NCBI GenBank assembly: GCA_934663595.1
Contig: CAKUKM010000014.1
Span: forward strand, 1-53,596
Direction: 5' to 3'
Length of the DNA stretch: 53,596 bases
Source: an uncultured Clostridia bacterium
GTDB lineage: Bacteria > Bacillota > Clostridia > Christensenellales > Aristaeellaceae
Shown here: piece after piece, positions 8,761 through 18,506 of the stretch
How the letters are laid out: every line of letters begins with the position of its first letter
Numbering within the stretch: position 1 is the first letter of the stretch
The notes under the pieces: model-generated
Seen by the model: the letters and a program-made list of their open reading frames with translations, nothing else
What the model was told of the DNA's origin: nothing
Database searches by the model: none
Position numbers and translations under genes: made by a program

Positions 8761-10302
8761 ATGGCAATTACCAAAATTCTGGCAACGAAGAACGAAATCC
8801 TCTTTTCCCTTTCCGAAGCCGCCGAAGCGCTGCGGATTCGCGAATCCGTGCCCGTGCCCGGCGGGCGCACGCTTTCGGAGCTCGCCGCGGCCGTTTCCGC
8901 AAACGAGGCGCGCATTCCCCGCTTCGACGGCGCACGCGACCGCCTGACCAGCCGCTTCGAAACCGATCAGGGCGGCGCGATTTACGCAAGCGAGCTTACC
9001 GAAAGCGAAAACGGCGATCCCTATCCGCAGCCGGAATGCATCAAGGCGCTCGGCGGCCGCATCGAGGATATCCGCGCGCTGGGCCTTCATCAGACGCTGA
9101 TGAACGTCAACATCACCAACATCATGACCGTAAATCCCGCGGAGGAGACGATCGATTTCGCGCTGGACGGCGAAACCTATCATTTCCGCGCCGCGCGCAT
9201 TCGCGAAATCGACGCGGCGATGCGCTCGAACACCGAAAACGGCCTGCTGACCACGCTGATTCTGCTGAATTCGCCGAAGCTGTTCGGCTCGACGCAGGAA
9301 AAGGCGCTGCTGGACGTCGTTCTGCACCCGAAATACGATTGGAATGCGAAGGACGCGTTTCTGAGCGCGTTCAACATGGAGCAGGAGGCGGGCCAGAATT
9401 ACTATCGCGCGTTCGTCGAGTTCCTCGCGCAGCGCTATTCCCGCGCCGATCAGCGCTACGGCCGCGCGCTGGGCATGATCATTTCCAACGAGATCGACAG
9501 CCAGTGCGTCTGGAGCAACGCCGGCGATATGACCGTTCAGGAATTCACGCACGAATATTCCGTCGCCTGCCGCATCGCCTATCTGAGCGCGCACAAGTAT
9601 TTCGCGAATTACCGCGTTTACATCTCGCTCGACCAGTTCTTCAGCGGCATGCGCTATCGCCCGCTCGAGCCGCTGCACACGTATCCCGGCCGCGAGGTGA
9701 TCGACTGCATGAACGAGCATTGCGTTCGCGAGGGCAATTTCGGCTGGGGCGTCGCGTATCATCCGTATCCGGAGGATCTCCGCTATCCGGATTTCTGGAA
9801 CGATCGCGCGCCGGATTTCACCTGGTCCACGCCGAAAATCACGTTCAAAAACATGGAGGTGCTGCCCGATTACCTCTCGCGCCCCGAATTGCTCTATGAG
9901 GGTGCGCCGCGCAGGATCATCTTCTCCGAGCAGGGCTTCAATTCGCAGCAGGGCGCGCTGCAGGCGCTGACCGAAAAGCAGGCCGCTGCCGCGTACTGCC
10001 TGGCCTATTTGAAGGCGCGTGCGCTGCCGACCGTGGATCTGTTCACACACCATTCCTACCTCGACAACCCGCACGAATTCGGCCTGAATCTCGGCATTCG
10101 CCGCTACGATCCGGCCCAGCCCGACCATGTGGGCGAGCGCAAGCCGATCTTTGAATCCATCCGCGATATGGACACCGAGCGCGAGGCCGAGCGCATCCGC
10201 ATCAGCCGCGAATTCATCGGCGCGGACCTGTTCGATTATCTGCTGAATCCGCCGCTGACCCACGCCGATACGGACGATTCCCTCGCCACCGATTTCGGCT
10301 GA
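8761..10302 (+). CDS. Clan GH-A-like glycosidase (resembles the DUF5722 family)
   Basis: 513 residues, no signal peptide, so cytoplasmic. The fold reads as a (beta/alpha)8 barrel with the two hallmarks of retaining clan GH-A enzymes: an Asn-Glu pair after strand 4 (IISNEIDSQ; E244 the likely acid/base) and a Glu after strand 7 (IFSEQGFNS; E390 the likely nucleophile). A strand-6-type GWGVAYHPYP lies between. The start at 8761 follows a G-rich ribosome-binding site. I match it from memory to DUF5722 proteins, which have no settled substrate. It stands alone between ktrAB and the 5S gene, under its own promoter. Glycoside hydrolysis is inferred from motifs only. Confidence 0.7.
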   Translation: MAITKILATKNEILFSLSEAAEALRIRESVPVPGGRTLSELAAAVSANEARIPRFDGARDRLTSRFETDQGGAIYASELTESENGDPYPQPECIKALGGRIEDIRALGLHQTLMNVNITNIMTVNPAEETIDFALDGETYHFRAARIREIDAAMRSNTENGLLTTLILLNSPKLFGSTQEKALLDVVLHPKYDWNAKDAFLSAFNMEQEAGQNYYRAFVEFLAQRYSRADQRYGRALGMIISNEIDSQCVWSNAGDMTVQEFTHEYSVACRIAYLSAHKYFANYRVYISLDQFFSGMRYRPLEPLHTYPGREVIDCMNEHCVREGNFGWGVAYHPYPEDLRYPDFWNDRAPDFTWSTPKITFKNMEVLPDYLSRPELLYEGAPRRIIFSEQGFNSQQGALQALTEKQAAAAYCLAYLKARALPTVDLFTHHSYLDNPHEFGLNLGIRRYDPAQPDHVGERKPIFESIRDMDTEREAERIRISREFIGADLFDYLLNPPLTHADTDDSLATDFG

Positions 10303-10329
10303 TCGCGCGTTAAAAATTGGCGAAGTATA

Positions 10330-10357
10330 TTGCATTTTCCGGGATTTCTGGTATAAT
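10330..10357 (+). promoter_or_regulatory. Promoter of the orphan 5S rRNA
   Basis: TTGCAT (10330-10335), 16-bp spacer and a perfect TATAAT (10352-10357), placing the start point some 8-10 bases before the 5S 5' end. Confidence 0.75.
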
Positions 10358-10371
10358 GTAAATATACATTT

Positions 10372-10487
10372 TCCGGTGATAATAGCCTGAGGGATCCACC
10401 TGTTCCCATACCGAACACAGAAGTTAAGCCTCAGCACGCTGATGGTACTTGGCTGGAAACGGCCCGGGAGAGTAGGTCGTCGCCGGA
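10372..10487 (+). rRNA. rrf: 5S ribosomal RNA, not part of an rrn operon
   Basis: 116 nt. Both ends pair as helix I (TCCGGTGA with TCGCCGGA allowing a G-U pair), and the conserved loop B/C region CCATACCGAACACAGAAGTT is present, as is GAGAGTAGGTCGTCGCC near the 3' end. It has its own promoter and terminator and no 16S, 23S or tRNA nearby, so it is a stand-alone copy. Confidence 0.95.
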
Positions 10488-10494
10488 TTCAACT

Positions 10495-10523
10495 GCGGAC
10501 GCTTTTACAGCGTCCGCTTTTTT
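10495..10523 (+). terminator. Terminator of the 5S gene
   Basis: Perfect 8-bp stem GCGGACGC/GCGTCCGC with a 7-base loop, then six T. Confidence 0.9.
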
Positions 10524-10525
10524 AA

Positions 10526-10555
10526 TTGACTTCCCGCCCCCGGCTGTGCTATAAT
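10526..10555 (+). promoter_or_regulatory. Promoter of the lyxose isomerase gene
   Basis: TTGACT (10526-10531), 18-bp spacer, TATAAT (10550-10555). Confidence 0.75.
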
Positions 10556-10592
10556 GTAAATGCAGTTTACTCATAAACGAGGAGGGGTTTTT

Positions 10593-11273
10593 GTGAAGCG
10601 CTCGGAGATCAACGCCGCCATTCGCTGGGCGAAGGCGCTGCTGGAGAAAAACAACATTCATCTGCCGCAGATGGCGTATTGGGGCATGGACGAATGGAAG
10701 CAAAACGCCGCGAAGCTGGATACGATTCGCCGCGTAATGCTCGGCTGGGACATCACCGATTTCGGAACCGGCGATTTCGGCAGCGTCGGCGCGGTTCTGT
10801 ACACCGTGCGCAACGGCCTGCTGGACGACGCGCGCGTCGGCGTGCCGTTCTGCGAAAAGTATATCGTAATGAAGGAAGGCCAGCGCCTGCCGAAGCATTA
10901 CCACGTATTCAAGACCGAGGACATCATCAATCGCGCCGGCGGCGTGCTGACGGTGTATCTCTGGAACGCCGATCCGGCGACGGGCGAGCAGCTCGACACC
11001 GACGTGCACGTGTTCATGGACGGCGTGGAGCATATCGTAAAGCCCGGCGAGGCGATCGACGTGCTGCCCGGCAATTCCATCAGCCTCACGCCGTATATCG
11101 CGCACATTTTCGGCCCGAAGCCCGGCTGCGGCGATCTGATCGTCGGCGAGGTTTCCAAGGTCAACGACGACAACACCGACAATTACTTCATGGAGCCGAC
11201 CGCCCGCTTTGCGGATATCGAGGAAGACGAGCCGGCCATTCACCCGCTCTGCAACGAATACGAACGGATCTAA
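10593..11273 (+). CDS. D-lyxose ketol-isomerase family protein
   Basis: 226 residues, a single cupin domain of the D-lyxose/mannose isomerase family, which interconverts D-lyxose and D-xylulose (or mannose and fructose) in the cytoplasm. The metal site typical of the fold is visible: H102 and H104 (KHYHVFK), E109 (TED) and H171 (YIAHIFG). The GTG start at 10593 is chosen because GGAGGGG (10581-10587) precedes it; an ATG at 10560 overlaps the promoter region. Length matches the family. It is monocistronic, with its own promoter and terminator. The exact sugar cannot be read from sequence. Confidence 0.85.
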   Translation: MKRSEINAAIRWAKALLEKNNIHLPQMAYWGMDEWKQNAAKLDTIRRVMLGWDITDFGTGDFGSVGAVLYTVRNGLLDDARVGVPFCEKYIVMKEGQRLPKHYHVFKTEDIINRAGGVLTVYLWNADPATGEQLDTDVHVFMDGVEHIVKPGEAIDVLPGNSISLTPYIAHIFGPKPGCGDLIVGEVSKVNDDNTDNYFMEPTARFADIEEDEPAIHPLCNEYERI

Positions 11274-11297
11274 CGCAAGTAGCCGACCGCGAAAGGG

Positions 11298-11363
11298 CGC
11301 TGAGCTCGATTGGAAATTCGAGAGGGCTTCGGCCCTCTCGAGTTCTCCTGGTTTTTTAACAGA
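11298..11363 (+). repeat. Intergenic hairpin repeat, copy 1 (right half only)
   Basis: Contains CGCTGAGCTCGAT, then a perfect 10-bp stem TCGAGAGGGC/GCCCTCTCGA closed by a TTCG tetraloop (11318-11341), then a T-rich tail ending AACAGAC. The same unit recurs at 18410-18479 and, inverted, at 35117-35187. Confidence 0.85.
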
Positions 11364-11365
11364 CA

Positions 11366-11397
11366 AACAGCCAGCCGCGAGGGTCGGCTGTTTTTTT
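11366..11397 (+). terminator. Terminator downstream of lyxose isomerase and repeat copy 1
   Basis: Stem ACAGCC/GGCTGT with an imperfect inner stem, followed by seven T. Confidence 0.75.
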
Positions 11398-11407
11398 ATA
11401 TCTTTAT

Positions 11408-11433
11408 ACAAAAAAGGCCCTTTTTCGGGCCTT
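11408..11433 (-). terminator. Terminator of the cytidine deaminase-like gene
   Basis: Minus-strand stem AAGGCCC/GGGCCTT (11414-11420 with 11427-11433) followed by a U-rich run, just after the stop codon. Confidence 0.85.
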
Positions 11434-11436
11434 CCA

Positions 11437-11871
11437 TCATTCTTCATTCCAGTTTTCGTATCGCTCGTCGCCCCACCAGGCGGGAATCAGCTCGCCGAGC
11501 TTTACGGTTTCGCGCTTCGCGTAATCCACCATGATCTCCGTATTGCGGTTATTCGGCGAAAGCTGCAGCAGGAATTCCCTGCACGCGCCGCACGGCATGC
11601 CGCTGCCGCCGCCCATCGGCGGTTCGCTGCGGAACGCAATCAGGCGCCGAATCTCCGTTTCTCCGGAATTGACATACATATTCAGCGCCGCGACGCGCTC
11701 TGCGCACAGATTCATTACGCCGCTCGCGCTTTCGATGCAAAAGCCGGTGAAAATTTTGCCGCTCTTCGTTTCCAATGCGCAAACGACGTGGTGCGCGGTC
11801 ACAAACGGCGTGACCTCAACGGGATGGTACTCCTTCCGCGCCGCGTCGTAGAGCTTTTCCCAGATGTCCAT
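11437..11871 (-). CDS. Cytidine deaminase-like zinc hydrolase
   Basis: 144 residues, one cytidine deaminase domain. The zinc/catalytic site is complete: NLCAERVA supplies a Cys ligand and the proton-shuttling Glu, and MPCGACRE supplies the two other Cys ligands, as in the homotetrameric Cdd type. It hydrolyses cytidine or deoxycytidine to uridine in salvage; blasticidin-S deaminase-like activity is an alternative. A GGAGGG site lies seven bases ahead of the start. It follows dnaJ by 50 bp on the same strand, with a hairpin between, so it may receive read-through from the heat-shock operon. Confidence 0.82.
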   Translation of the reverse strand: MDIWEKLYDAARKEYHPVEVTPFVTAHHVVCALETKSGKIFTGFCIESASGVMNLCAERVAALNMYVNSGETEIRRLIAFRSEPPMGGGSGMPCGACREFLLQLSPNNRNTEIMVDYAKRETVKLGELIPAWWGDERYENWNEE

Positions 11872-11921
11872 AGGCTATCCCTCCAATGCAATTGGGCGGA
11901 GGATTTCCCCCGCCCTTTCAA

Positions 11922-13046
11922 TTATAAAAACATGTCCCGAACCCGCTCGAAGAAGTTTTTCTTCTTTTCATACTGGTTGCCGCTCGCGCTCTCGTCGAAC
12001 TCGCGCAGCAGGCTCTTCTGCTTTTCGGTCAGCTTCGTCGGAATTTCAACCACGGCGGTCACATACAGATCGCCCTTTCCGCCGCCGCGCAGATGCGGAA
12101 CGCCCTCGCCGCGAATGGCAAACACGCGGCCGGGCTGCGTGCCCTCCGGGAATTTGTATTTCACCGGCTTACCCAGCGTCGGCACATCGACCTCCGCGCC
12201 CAGCGCCGCCTGCGTGAACGTCAGCGGCACGTCGATATACAGATTGTCGTCGCGGCGCTTGAACAGCTTATGCGGCTTTACGCTGACCACGATCAGCAGA
12301 TCGCCTGGCTGGCCGCCGCGCTCGCCGAGGCCGCCCTGGCCGCGAATCGTGAGCACCTGGCCGTCCGCAATGCCGGCGGGAATCTTGATCGTGCGGCGCT
12401 TCGACACGCGCACCTTGCCGCGGCCCTTGCATTTCGGGCACGGCTCGGTAATGATCTTGCCGCTGCCGTGGCAGCGCGAGCAGGTGCGGATATTCTGCAT
12501 TCTGCCAAACGGCGTATTGCTCACGACGCGCTCCTGGCCGCTGCCGTTACAGGTCGAGCAGGTCTCTACCTTCGATCCGGGCGCGGCGCCGCTTCCGTGG
12601 CAGTTCGGGCACTCTTCGTCGCGAACGAGGTTGATTTCCTTTTCGCACCCGAGCGCCGCTTCTTCGAACGAGATCGTCAGATCATATCGCAGATCGTCGC
12701 CGGGAACGGGGCCGTTGCTGCGCGCGCCCGCTGCGCCGCCGCCGAAGAAGGTGGAGAACAGGTCCTCAAACCCGCCGAATCCGCCGCTGAAATCGCCGTA
12801 ACCGCCGCCGCCAAAGCCCGACGCCTGCGGGCCGTCGTGGCCGTACTGGTCGTATTCCGCGCGCTTCTGCGGGTTGGACAGCACCTGATACGCCTCGTTG
12901 ATTTCCTTGAAGCGTTCCTCCGCGTCCTTATCTCCCGGGTTTACGTCCGGATGGTTCTTCTTCGCCAATTTGCGATACGCGGCCTTGATCGTTGCGTCGT
13001 CCGCGCTCTTATCGACGCCCAGAACCTCATAATAATCTCTCTTCAT
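11922..13046 (-). CDS. dnaJ: Chaperone DnaJ
   Basis: 374 residues, type I DnaJ. The N-terminal J domain (KRDYYEVLG, HPD in KNHPDVNPG) stimulates DnaK ATPase. After it come a Gly/Phe-rich linker, the zinc domain with four CxxCxGxG motifs (CPNCHGSG, CSTCNGSG, CSRCHGSG, CPKCKGRG) and two C-terminal peptide-binding sandwich domains. The start at 13046 is fixed by homology; upstream in-frame codons are in the intercistronic region. It is the last chaperone gene of the hrcA-grpE-dnaK-dnaJ operon, separated from dnaK by 252 bp with two strong hairpins. Confidence 0.97.
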   Translation of the reverse strand: MKRDYYEVLGVDKSADDATIKAAYRKLAKKNHPDVNPGDKDAEERFKEINEAYQVLSNPQKRAEYDQYGHDGPQASGFGGGGYGDFSGGFGGFEDLFSTFFGGGAAGARSNGPVPGDDLRYDLTISFEEAALGCEKEINLVRDEECPNCHGSGAAPGSKVETCSTCNGSGQERVVSNTPFGRMQNIRTCSRCHGSGKIITEPCPKCKGRGKVRVSKRRTIKIPAGIADGQVLTIRGQGGLGERGGQPGDLLIVVSVKPHKLFKRRDDNLYIDVPLTFTQAALGAEVDVPTLGKPVKYKFPEGTQPGRVFAIRGEGVPHLRGGGKGDLYVTAVVEIPTKLTEKQKSLLREFDESASGNQYEKKKNFFERVRDMFL

Positions 13047-13067
13047 ACTTGCTGCCGCCCTGGTCAC

Positions 13068-13166
13068 CGGGAATGGAATCGGGAAGCGATTCCATTCCCG
13101 CGCTGTACGGAGCCTCACTTTCTACCCATCTTGACGCAAATTGAGTCGGGAAGCGACTCAATTTGC
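13068..13166. repeat. Twin hairpins with the same loop between dnaK and dnaJ
   Basis: Hairpin A (13068-13100) has a perfect 14-bp stem and hairpin B (13136-13166) a perfect 13-bp stem. The stems differ in their outer sequence, but both close with TCG-GGAAG-CGA on the plus strand (TCG-CTTCC-CGA in the dnaKJ transcript). On the plus strand hairpin B is followed by a run of seven T. They probably act as intercistronic mRNA structures (processing, stability or attenuation). Confidence 0.8.
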
Positions 13167-13298
13167 TCGCTTTTTTTGCCTGTTCTCTTTTTGGATTTAT
13201 GGAATTGGGGCGATTTTGCTTCGTTCCTTTTCCCTTTTAACGGGGATTCGCCCGCCCGCTTGAAACGGCGGGTGGGCGTTTTCCCTCGCTATTTGGAA

Positions 13299-15119
<1,821 letters not shown>

Positions 15120-15213
15120 AGTGATTGCCTCCTATAGATCGAATGAATCGTTGATTGCTTCGTTATAATTTATATCATGCTCTTTGCCGCATTGCGGCGC
15201 GGGAGCGAACCGC

Positions 15214-15771
15214 TCAGTCGGTAGCGACTTTGACCATCGCATAGCGGATGATCTTGTCCTTTACCTTGTAGCCCTTCTGGAATACCTCGAGCACCTTGCC
15301 GGGCTCGTCGCCCGTTTCGCGCATTACCGCGTTGTGCTTTTCGGGATCGAATTCCTCGCCCTCGGCGGGAACCTCCTCGAAGCCGAACTTGGAAAGCGCG
15401 TCGAGCATCATCTTCAGCGTCATCTTCACGCCGTCCGCGAGGGGATCACCCTCCTGCGCGGCGTCCAACGCGCGCTCGAGATTGTCGATCACCGGCAGCA
15501 TCGCGGTGATCGTATCACACAGGCCGTCCTGATAGCCGTCGGCCCGCGCGGTCTGATTGCGGCGCTTGAAATTCTGGAAATCCGCCTGCGACCGGCGCAG
15601 GGAATCGAGGTATTCGTCGCGCTGCTTAACGGCCGTTTCCAGCGCCTCGCGCCATTCGGCCTCGGTCGCCTGATGGGTTTCCTCCACCGGTTCTTCGGTA
15701 TTTTCCGGCGGAACGTCCGCCGTCTGCTGCGTCTGCTGCTCCGCCTCGGGCGGGTTCTTATCCTTTTTCAT
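15214..15771 (-). CDS. grpE: Nucleotide exchange factor GrpE
   Basis: 185 residues. An acidic, Gln/Glu-rich disordered N-terminus (1-40) precedes the long dimerising helix and the C-terminal beta domain that pries ADP from DnaK (EFDPEKHNAVMR and VFQKGYKVKDKIIR are family signatures). It starts 15 bp after hrcA and is followed after 94 bp by dnaK. AAGGAT precedes the start. Confidence 0.97.
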   Translation of the reverse strand: MKKDKNPPEAEQQTQQTADVPPENTEEPVEETHQATEAEWREALETAVKQRDEYLDSLRRSQADFQNFKRRNQTARADGYQDGLCDTITAMLPVIDNLERALDAAQEGDPLADGVKMTLKMMLDALSKFGFEEVPAEGEEFDPEKHNAVMRETGDEPGKVLEVFQKGYKVKDKIIRYAMVKVATD

Positions 15772-15786
15772 GTCGCATTAATCCTT

Positions 15787-16812
15787 TCATTTCCGATCGG
15801 CGAGCACTTCGCTCAGCGCGCGCCCCATGAAATCGAGCACCGAAATCACGCGGTTGTAGTTCATTCGCGTGGGCCCGATGATGCCGAGCGTGCCGCTGGA
15901 ATGATCGCCCACGCGGTAATTCGCGGTAACGACCGAGCAATCGCTCATTTCCGGCACGCCGTTTTCCGGACCGATCCGGATCGTGACCTCCATGCCGCCG
16001 TCGCGGTTGACCAGCTTGCGCACGGTCTCCTTGGATTCCAGCACCTTGAAGAAGCTCTTCGCGCGGGCAATATCGCTGTATTCCGGATAGCTCAGCAGAT
16101 TTGCGCCGCCGCCGATCACGACCTCGGACGCATCGTCCCGCTGGAGCCGATCCTCAATCACGGAAAGCGCCTCGCCGAGCACCTTCCGGTTGCCCTCCGC
16201 GTCTCGCAGAAGCTCCGCGAACGTCTGCCGAACCGCCTCCAGCGGCTTATCGGCCAGCTTCTCGGTCAGCATGCGCGAAATGCCGTAGAGCATATCGGCG
16301 TTCATGCCGTCCGGAATGTGAATCACCGCGTCCTTGACGATTCCCACGTTGGTCACGATGATCATCAGCGCGGTCTTTTCCGCCACCGGAACCAGCTGCA
16401 CATGCTTGATTCTCAGCGTTCCCAGCTTCGGCGCTACGATCACGGAGGTGTAATGCGTCGCGTCCGAAAGCACGTTTGCCGCGCTCCGAATCACGCTCTC
16501 CACCTGCTCCGATCGCCGGTTCAGATGCTCGTTGATCGCGTCGCGCTCTTCATTGGTCAGCCTCGACGCCTTCAGCAGATGATCGACATACAATCGATAC
16601 GCCTTCACCGAAGGCACGCGGCCCGCCGACGTATGCGGCTGATCCAGATATCCGAGCTCCTCCAGGTCGCTCATTTCGTTTCGGATCGTCGCCGGGGAAA
16701 ACCCGACGCCCGCCTTCCGCGAAATCGTTCGCGACCCAACCGGCGTCGCCGTGGTGATGTAGTCGTCAATGATGGCCTGCAAAATCAGAAACTTTCGCTC
16801 GTCCAAATTCAT
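15787..16812 (-). CDS. hrcA: Heat-inducible transcription repressor HrcA
   Basis: 341 residues. The N-terminal winged helix (VGSRTISRKAGVGFSPATIRNEMSD region, with GYLDQPHTSAGRVPS) binds CIRCE; the central and C-terminal GAF-like domain senses GroEL availability in this family. First gene of the chaperone operon, with an AAGGAGGTG ribosome-binding site and a perfect CIRCE between promoter and start, so it represses itself and the operon. Confidence 0.97.
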   Translation of the reverse strand: MNLDERKFLILQAIIDDYITTATPVGSRTISRKAGVGFSPATIRNEMSDLEELGYLDQPHTSAGRVPSVKAYRLYVDHLLKASRLTNEERDAINEHLNRRSEQVESVIRSAANVLSDATHYTSVIVAPKLGTLRIKHVQLVPVAEKTALMIIVTNVGIVKDAVIHIPDGMNADMLYGISRMLTEKLADKPLEAVRQTFAELLRDAEGNRKVLGEALSVIEDRLQRDDASEVVIGGGANLLSYPEYSDIARAKSFFKVLESKETVRKLVNRDGGMEVTIRIGPENGVPEMSDCSVVTANYRVGDHSSGTLGIIGPTRMNYNRVISVLDFMGRALSEVLADRK

Positions 16813-16835
16813 TCTCTACACCTCCTTCGCCGGTG

Positions 16836-16862
16836 TTAGCACTCTTTATAGTCGAGTGCTAA
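16836..16862. promoter_or_regulatory. CIRCE operator
   Basis: TTAGCACTC-N9-GAGTGCTAA, a perfect match to the consensus inverted repeat, lying just downstream of the hrcA -10 so that bound HrcA blocks initiation and, in RNA, forms a leader hairpin. Confidence 0.98.
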
Positions 16863-16873
16863 CTTTTGATCTT

Positions 16874-16902
16874 AATTTACCACTGAGGGGGCATTTTGTC
16901 AA
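16874..16902 (-). promoter_or_regulatory. Promoter of the hrcA-grpE-dnaK-dnaJ operon
   Basis: Minus strand TTGACA (16897-16902), 17-bp spacer, TAAATT (16874-16879), immediately followed by CIRCE. Confidence 0.9.
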
Positions 16903-16942
16903 TAGGGTGTGGGGCGATATTTTGTAAACAATGCGTGAATTC

Positions 16943-16968
16943 AAAAAAGCCGCGATTTTACGCGGCTT
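16943..16968 (-). terminator. Terminator of the DUF2007-like gene
   Basis: Minus-strand stem AAGCCGCG/CGCGGCTT with a 6-base loop and a following U run, directly after the stop codon. Confidence 0.9.
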
Positions 16969-16970
16969 CC

Positions 16971-17207
16971 TCAATTAGGATTATCATTTTCGCCGAACAT
17001 CTCGTCGATCAATTCCTTGGCCCGGGGAAGATCCTCTTCGGACACGAAGAATTTGTCCACGCCGAAATAGCTGTGCGTAAATACGGTCGGGATGCCGGAA
17101 ACGTGCTGCTTGGCGAACAGGATGCCCTCGCCGTCGAGCACTTCCTCGAGCATGCCGCCCTGAATGGGATCGAATTCCGCGAGGAATACCATTTCCTTTT
17201 CTTCCAT
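16971..17207 (-). CDS. DUF2007-like small putative signal-transducing protein
   Basis: 78 residues. It has the pattern of the GlnB-like DUF2007 family: FDPIQGGMLEEVLDGEGI (a substrate-type strand-helix), a central aromatic segment and a C-terminal VSEEDLPRAKELIDEMF helix. Function of the family is not settled; a PII-like fold is proposed. A strong AAGGAGG lies ten bases ahead of the start. It is monocistronic, between the heat-shock promoter and a divergent isomerase-like gene. Confidence 0.65.
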   Translation of the reverse strand: MEEKEMVFLAEFDPIQGGMLEEVLDGEGILFAKQHVSGIPTVFTHSYFGVDKFFVSEEDLPRAKELIDEMFGENDNPN

Positions 17208-17280
17208 GGCTGTCGCCTCCTTCTACGCGCCTATTATAATCGAAAACGCGCCGGCGCGCAAGCGTTTTTCCAAAAAGAGA

Positions 17281-17309
17281 TTGCATTTGGCCGCGGCGCG
17301 CACTATAAT
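17281..17309 (+). promoter_or_regulatory. Promoter of the sugar isomerase/epimerase-like gene
   Basis: TTGCAT (17281-17286), 17-bp spacer, perfect TATAAT (17304-17309), 36 bp ahead of the start. Confidence 0.8.
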
Positions 17310-17344
17310 AGTGGATATGGATTTTTTTACCGGAGGATAAACAG

Positions 17345-18247
17345 ATGAAACTGGCGGTTCAAACTTCCCGAATTCTGGATGTATTCGGCGTCGACGAGGG
17401 CTTCCGCATGGTTGCGGACGCGGGCTTTGACGGCGTGGACATGAATCTGGACCACTGCCTGCGCGGCCCGGAGATTCGCAGCGGCGAGCTGAACACGTTT
17501 TTTGATCAGTCCGACGCGGACATTCTCGCGTTTCTGAAGCCGTATGCCGACGCGGCGAAGAAATACGGCGTGGCCTTTTCGCAGGCGCACGCGCCGTTCC
17601 CCTGCCGCGTGGCAAACGATGAAACGAACGCCTACGTGCAGATGGCGCTTCAGAAGACCGCAATGATGTGCGATTATCTGGATTGCCGCTATATGGTGGT
17701 GCATTCGGGCTTTCTGCCGGAGGGCGAGCGCGAATATCCGGATGAATGGGACTACAACATCCGCATGTACACCGGGCTGCTGCCGGCGCTGAAGAAGTAT
17801 TCCGTGACCTGCTGCCTGGAAAACCTGTTCACCCGCTGGCGCGGCAAGATCATGGAGGGCCCGTGCTCGAACGCGGACGAAGCCGTGCGCTATGTCGATA
17901 CGCTGAACGCCATGGCGGGCGAGGAGCGCTTCGGCTTCTGCTTCGACGTGGGCCATGCGAATCTGACCTCGAAGGACGTTTACAAATATCTGATTACGAT
18001 CGGCAAGCGCCTGAAGATACTGCACGTGCACGACAACAACGGCGTCGAGGACGAGCACCTGTTCCCGTACATGGGAATCATCGATTGGGATCGCTTCTGC
18101 CGCGGCATGAAGGAAATCGGCTTCCATCAGACGATGAGCTTTGAAACCTTCAACGCGCTGAAGACCTTCGACCCTTCTCTCACGCCCGAGCTGCTGCGCC
18201 TGCTGCACACCACCGGCCGCCTGTTCGCCAGCCGAATCGAGGGATAA
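17345..18247 (+). CDS. Sugar phosphate isomerase/epimerase family TIM-barrel protein
   Basis: 300 residues of the AP endonuclease 2/xylose isomerase-like barrel. Metal-binding positions of the family are seen: the strand-1 region MKLAVQTS, the His of VVHSGF, the Glu of CCLENL, FCFDVGHAN, HVHDNNG and the closing Glu of MSFETF. Members isomerise or epimerise sugars, ketoses or inosose-type cyclitols in the cytoplasm; the substrate cannot be assigned here. Single gene with its own promoter. Its 3' flank carries repeat copy 2. Confidence 0.8.
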   Translation: MKLAVQTSRILDVFGVDEGFRMVADAGFDGVDMNLDHCLRGPEIRSGELNTFFDQSDADILAFLKPYADAAKKYGVAFSQAHAPFPCRVANDETNAYVQMALQKTAMMCDYLDCRYMVVHSGFLPEGEREYPDEWDYNIRMYTGLLPALKKYSVTCCLENLFTRWRGKIMEGPCSNADEAVRYVDTLNAMAGEERFGFCFDVGHANLTSKDVYKYLITIGKRLKILHVHDNNGVEDEHLFPYMGIIDWDRFCRGMKEIGFHQTMSFETFNALKTFDPSLTPELLRLLHTTGRLFASRIEG

Positions 18248-18250
18248 ACC

Positions 18251-18479
18251 GGTGGACGGGGGAACTGCTTCCCCCGCCACTACCACCCCCTCCAGTCTCC
18301 GCTAGGATTCCTACGGAATCCCCGGGCGCGGAGCCTGCAAGGAATCTATTTTTGCTCCCGGAAAATGGGATTTTCCTCCACAAAAATAGCCCGCGCTCAC
18401 CGCGCATGTCGCTGAGCTCGATTTTTAGTTCGAGAGGGCTTCGGCCCTCTCGAGCTCTCCTGGGTTTTTCGACAGTCTG
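18251..18479 (+). repeat. Intergenic hairpin repeat, copy 2 (full length)
   Basis: 229 bp. Left module GGTGGACGGGGGAA...TTCCCCCGCCAC and CCACCCCC; variable middle with the hairpin GGATTCC-TAC-GGAATCC; module CTCCCGGAAAATGGGATTTTCC followed by AAAAATAGCCCGCGC; right module GCTGAGCTCGAT, the TCGAGAGGGC-TTCG-GCCCTCTCGA hairpin (18430-18453), and the tail TTTTTCGACAGTCTG. Copy 3 on the other strand has the same modules in the same order. There is no open frame. Confidence 0.85.
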
Positions 18480-18506
18480 AAGCCGCCTTTTCAGGCGGCT
18501 TTATTT
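18480..18506 (+). terminator. Hairpin between repeat copy 2 and rlmH
   Basis: Perfect 8-bp stem AAGCCGCC/GGCGGCTT with a 6-base loop and a TTATTTAT tail on the plus strand. It touches the rlmH stop codon. Confidence 0.65.

Noticed and set aside
10560..10592. ATG at 10560 as start of the lyxose isomerase gene
   Set aside because: It lies only five bases after the -10 box, before the expected transcription start; the GTG at 10593 has a strong ribosome-binding site.
16971..17207. DUF2007-like gene as a fifth member of the heat-shock operon
   Set aside because: It lies upstream of the hrcA promoter and has its own terminator before it.
18251..18479. An insertion sequence or IS remnant
   Set aside because: No transposase frame or relic and no target duplication visible; the same hairpin modules recur elsewhere, so a small repeat element is the better description.
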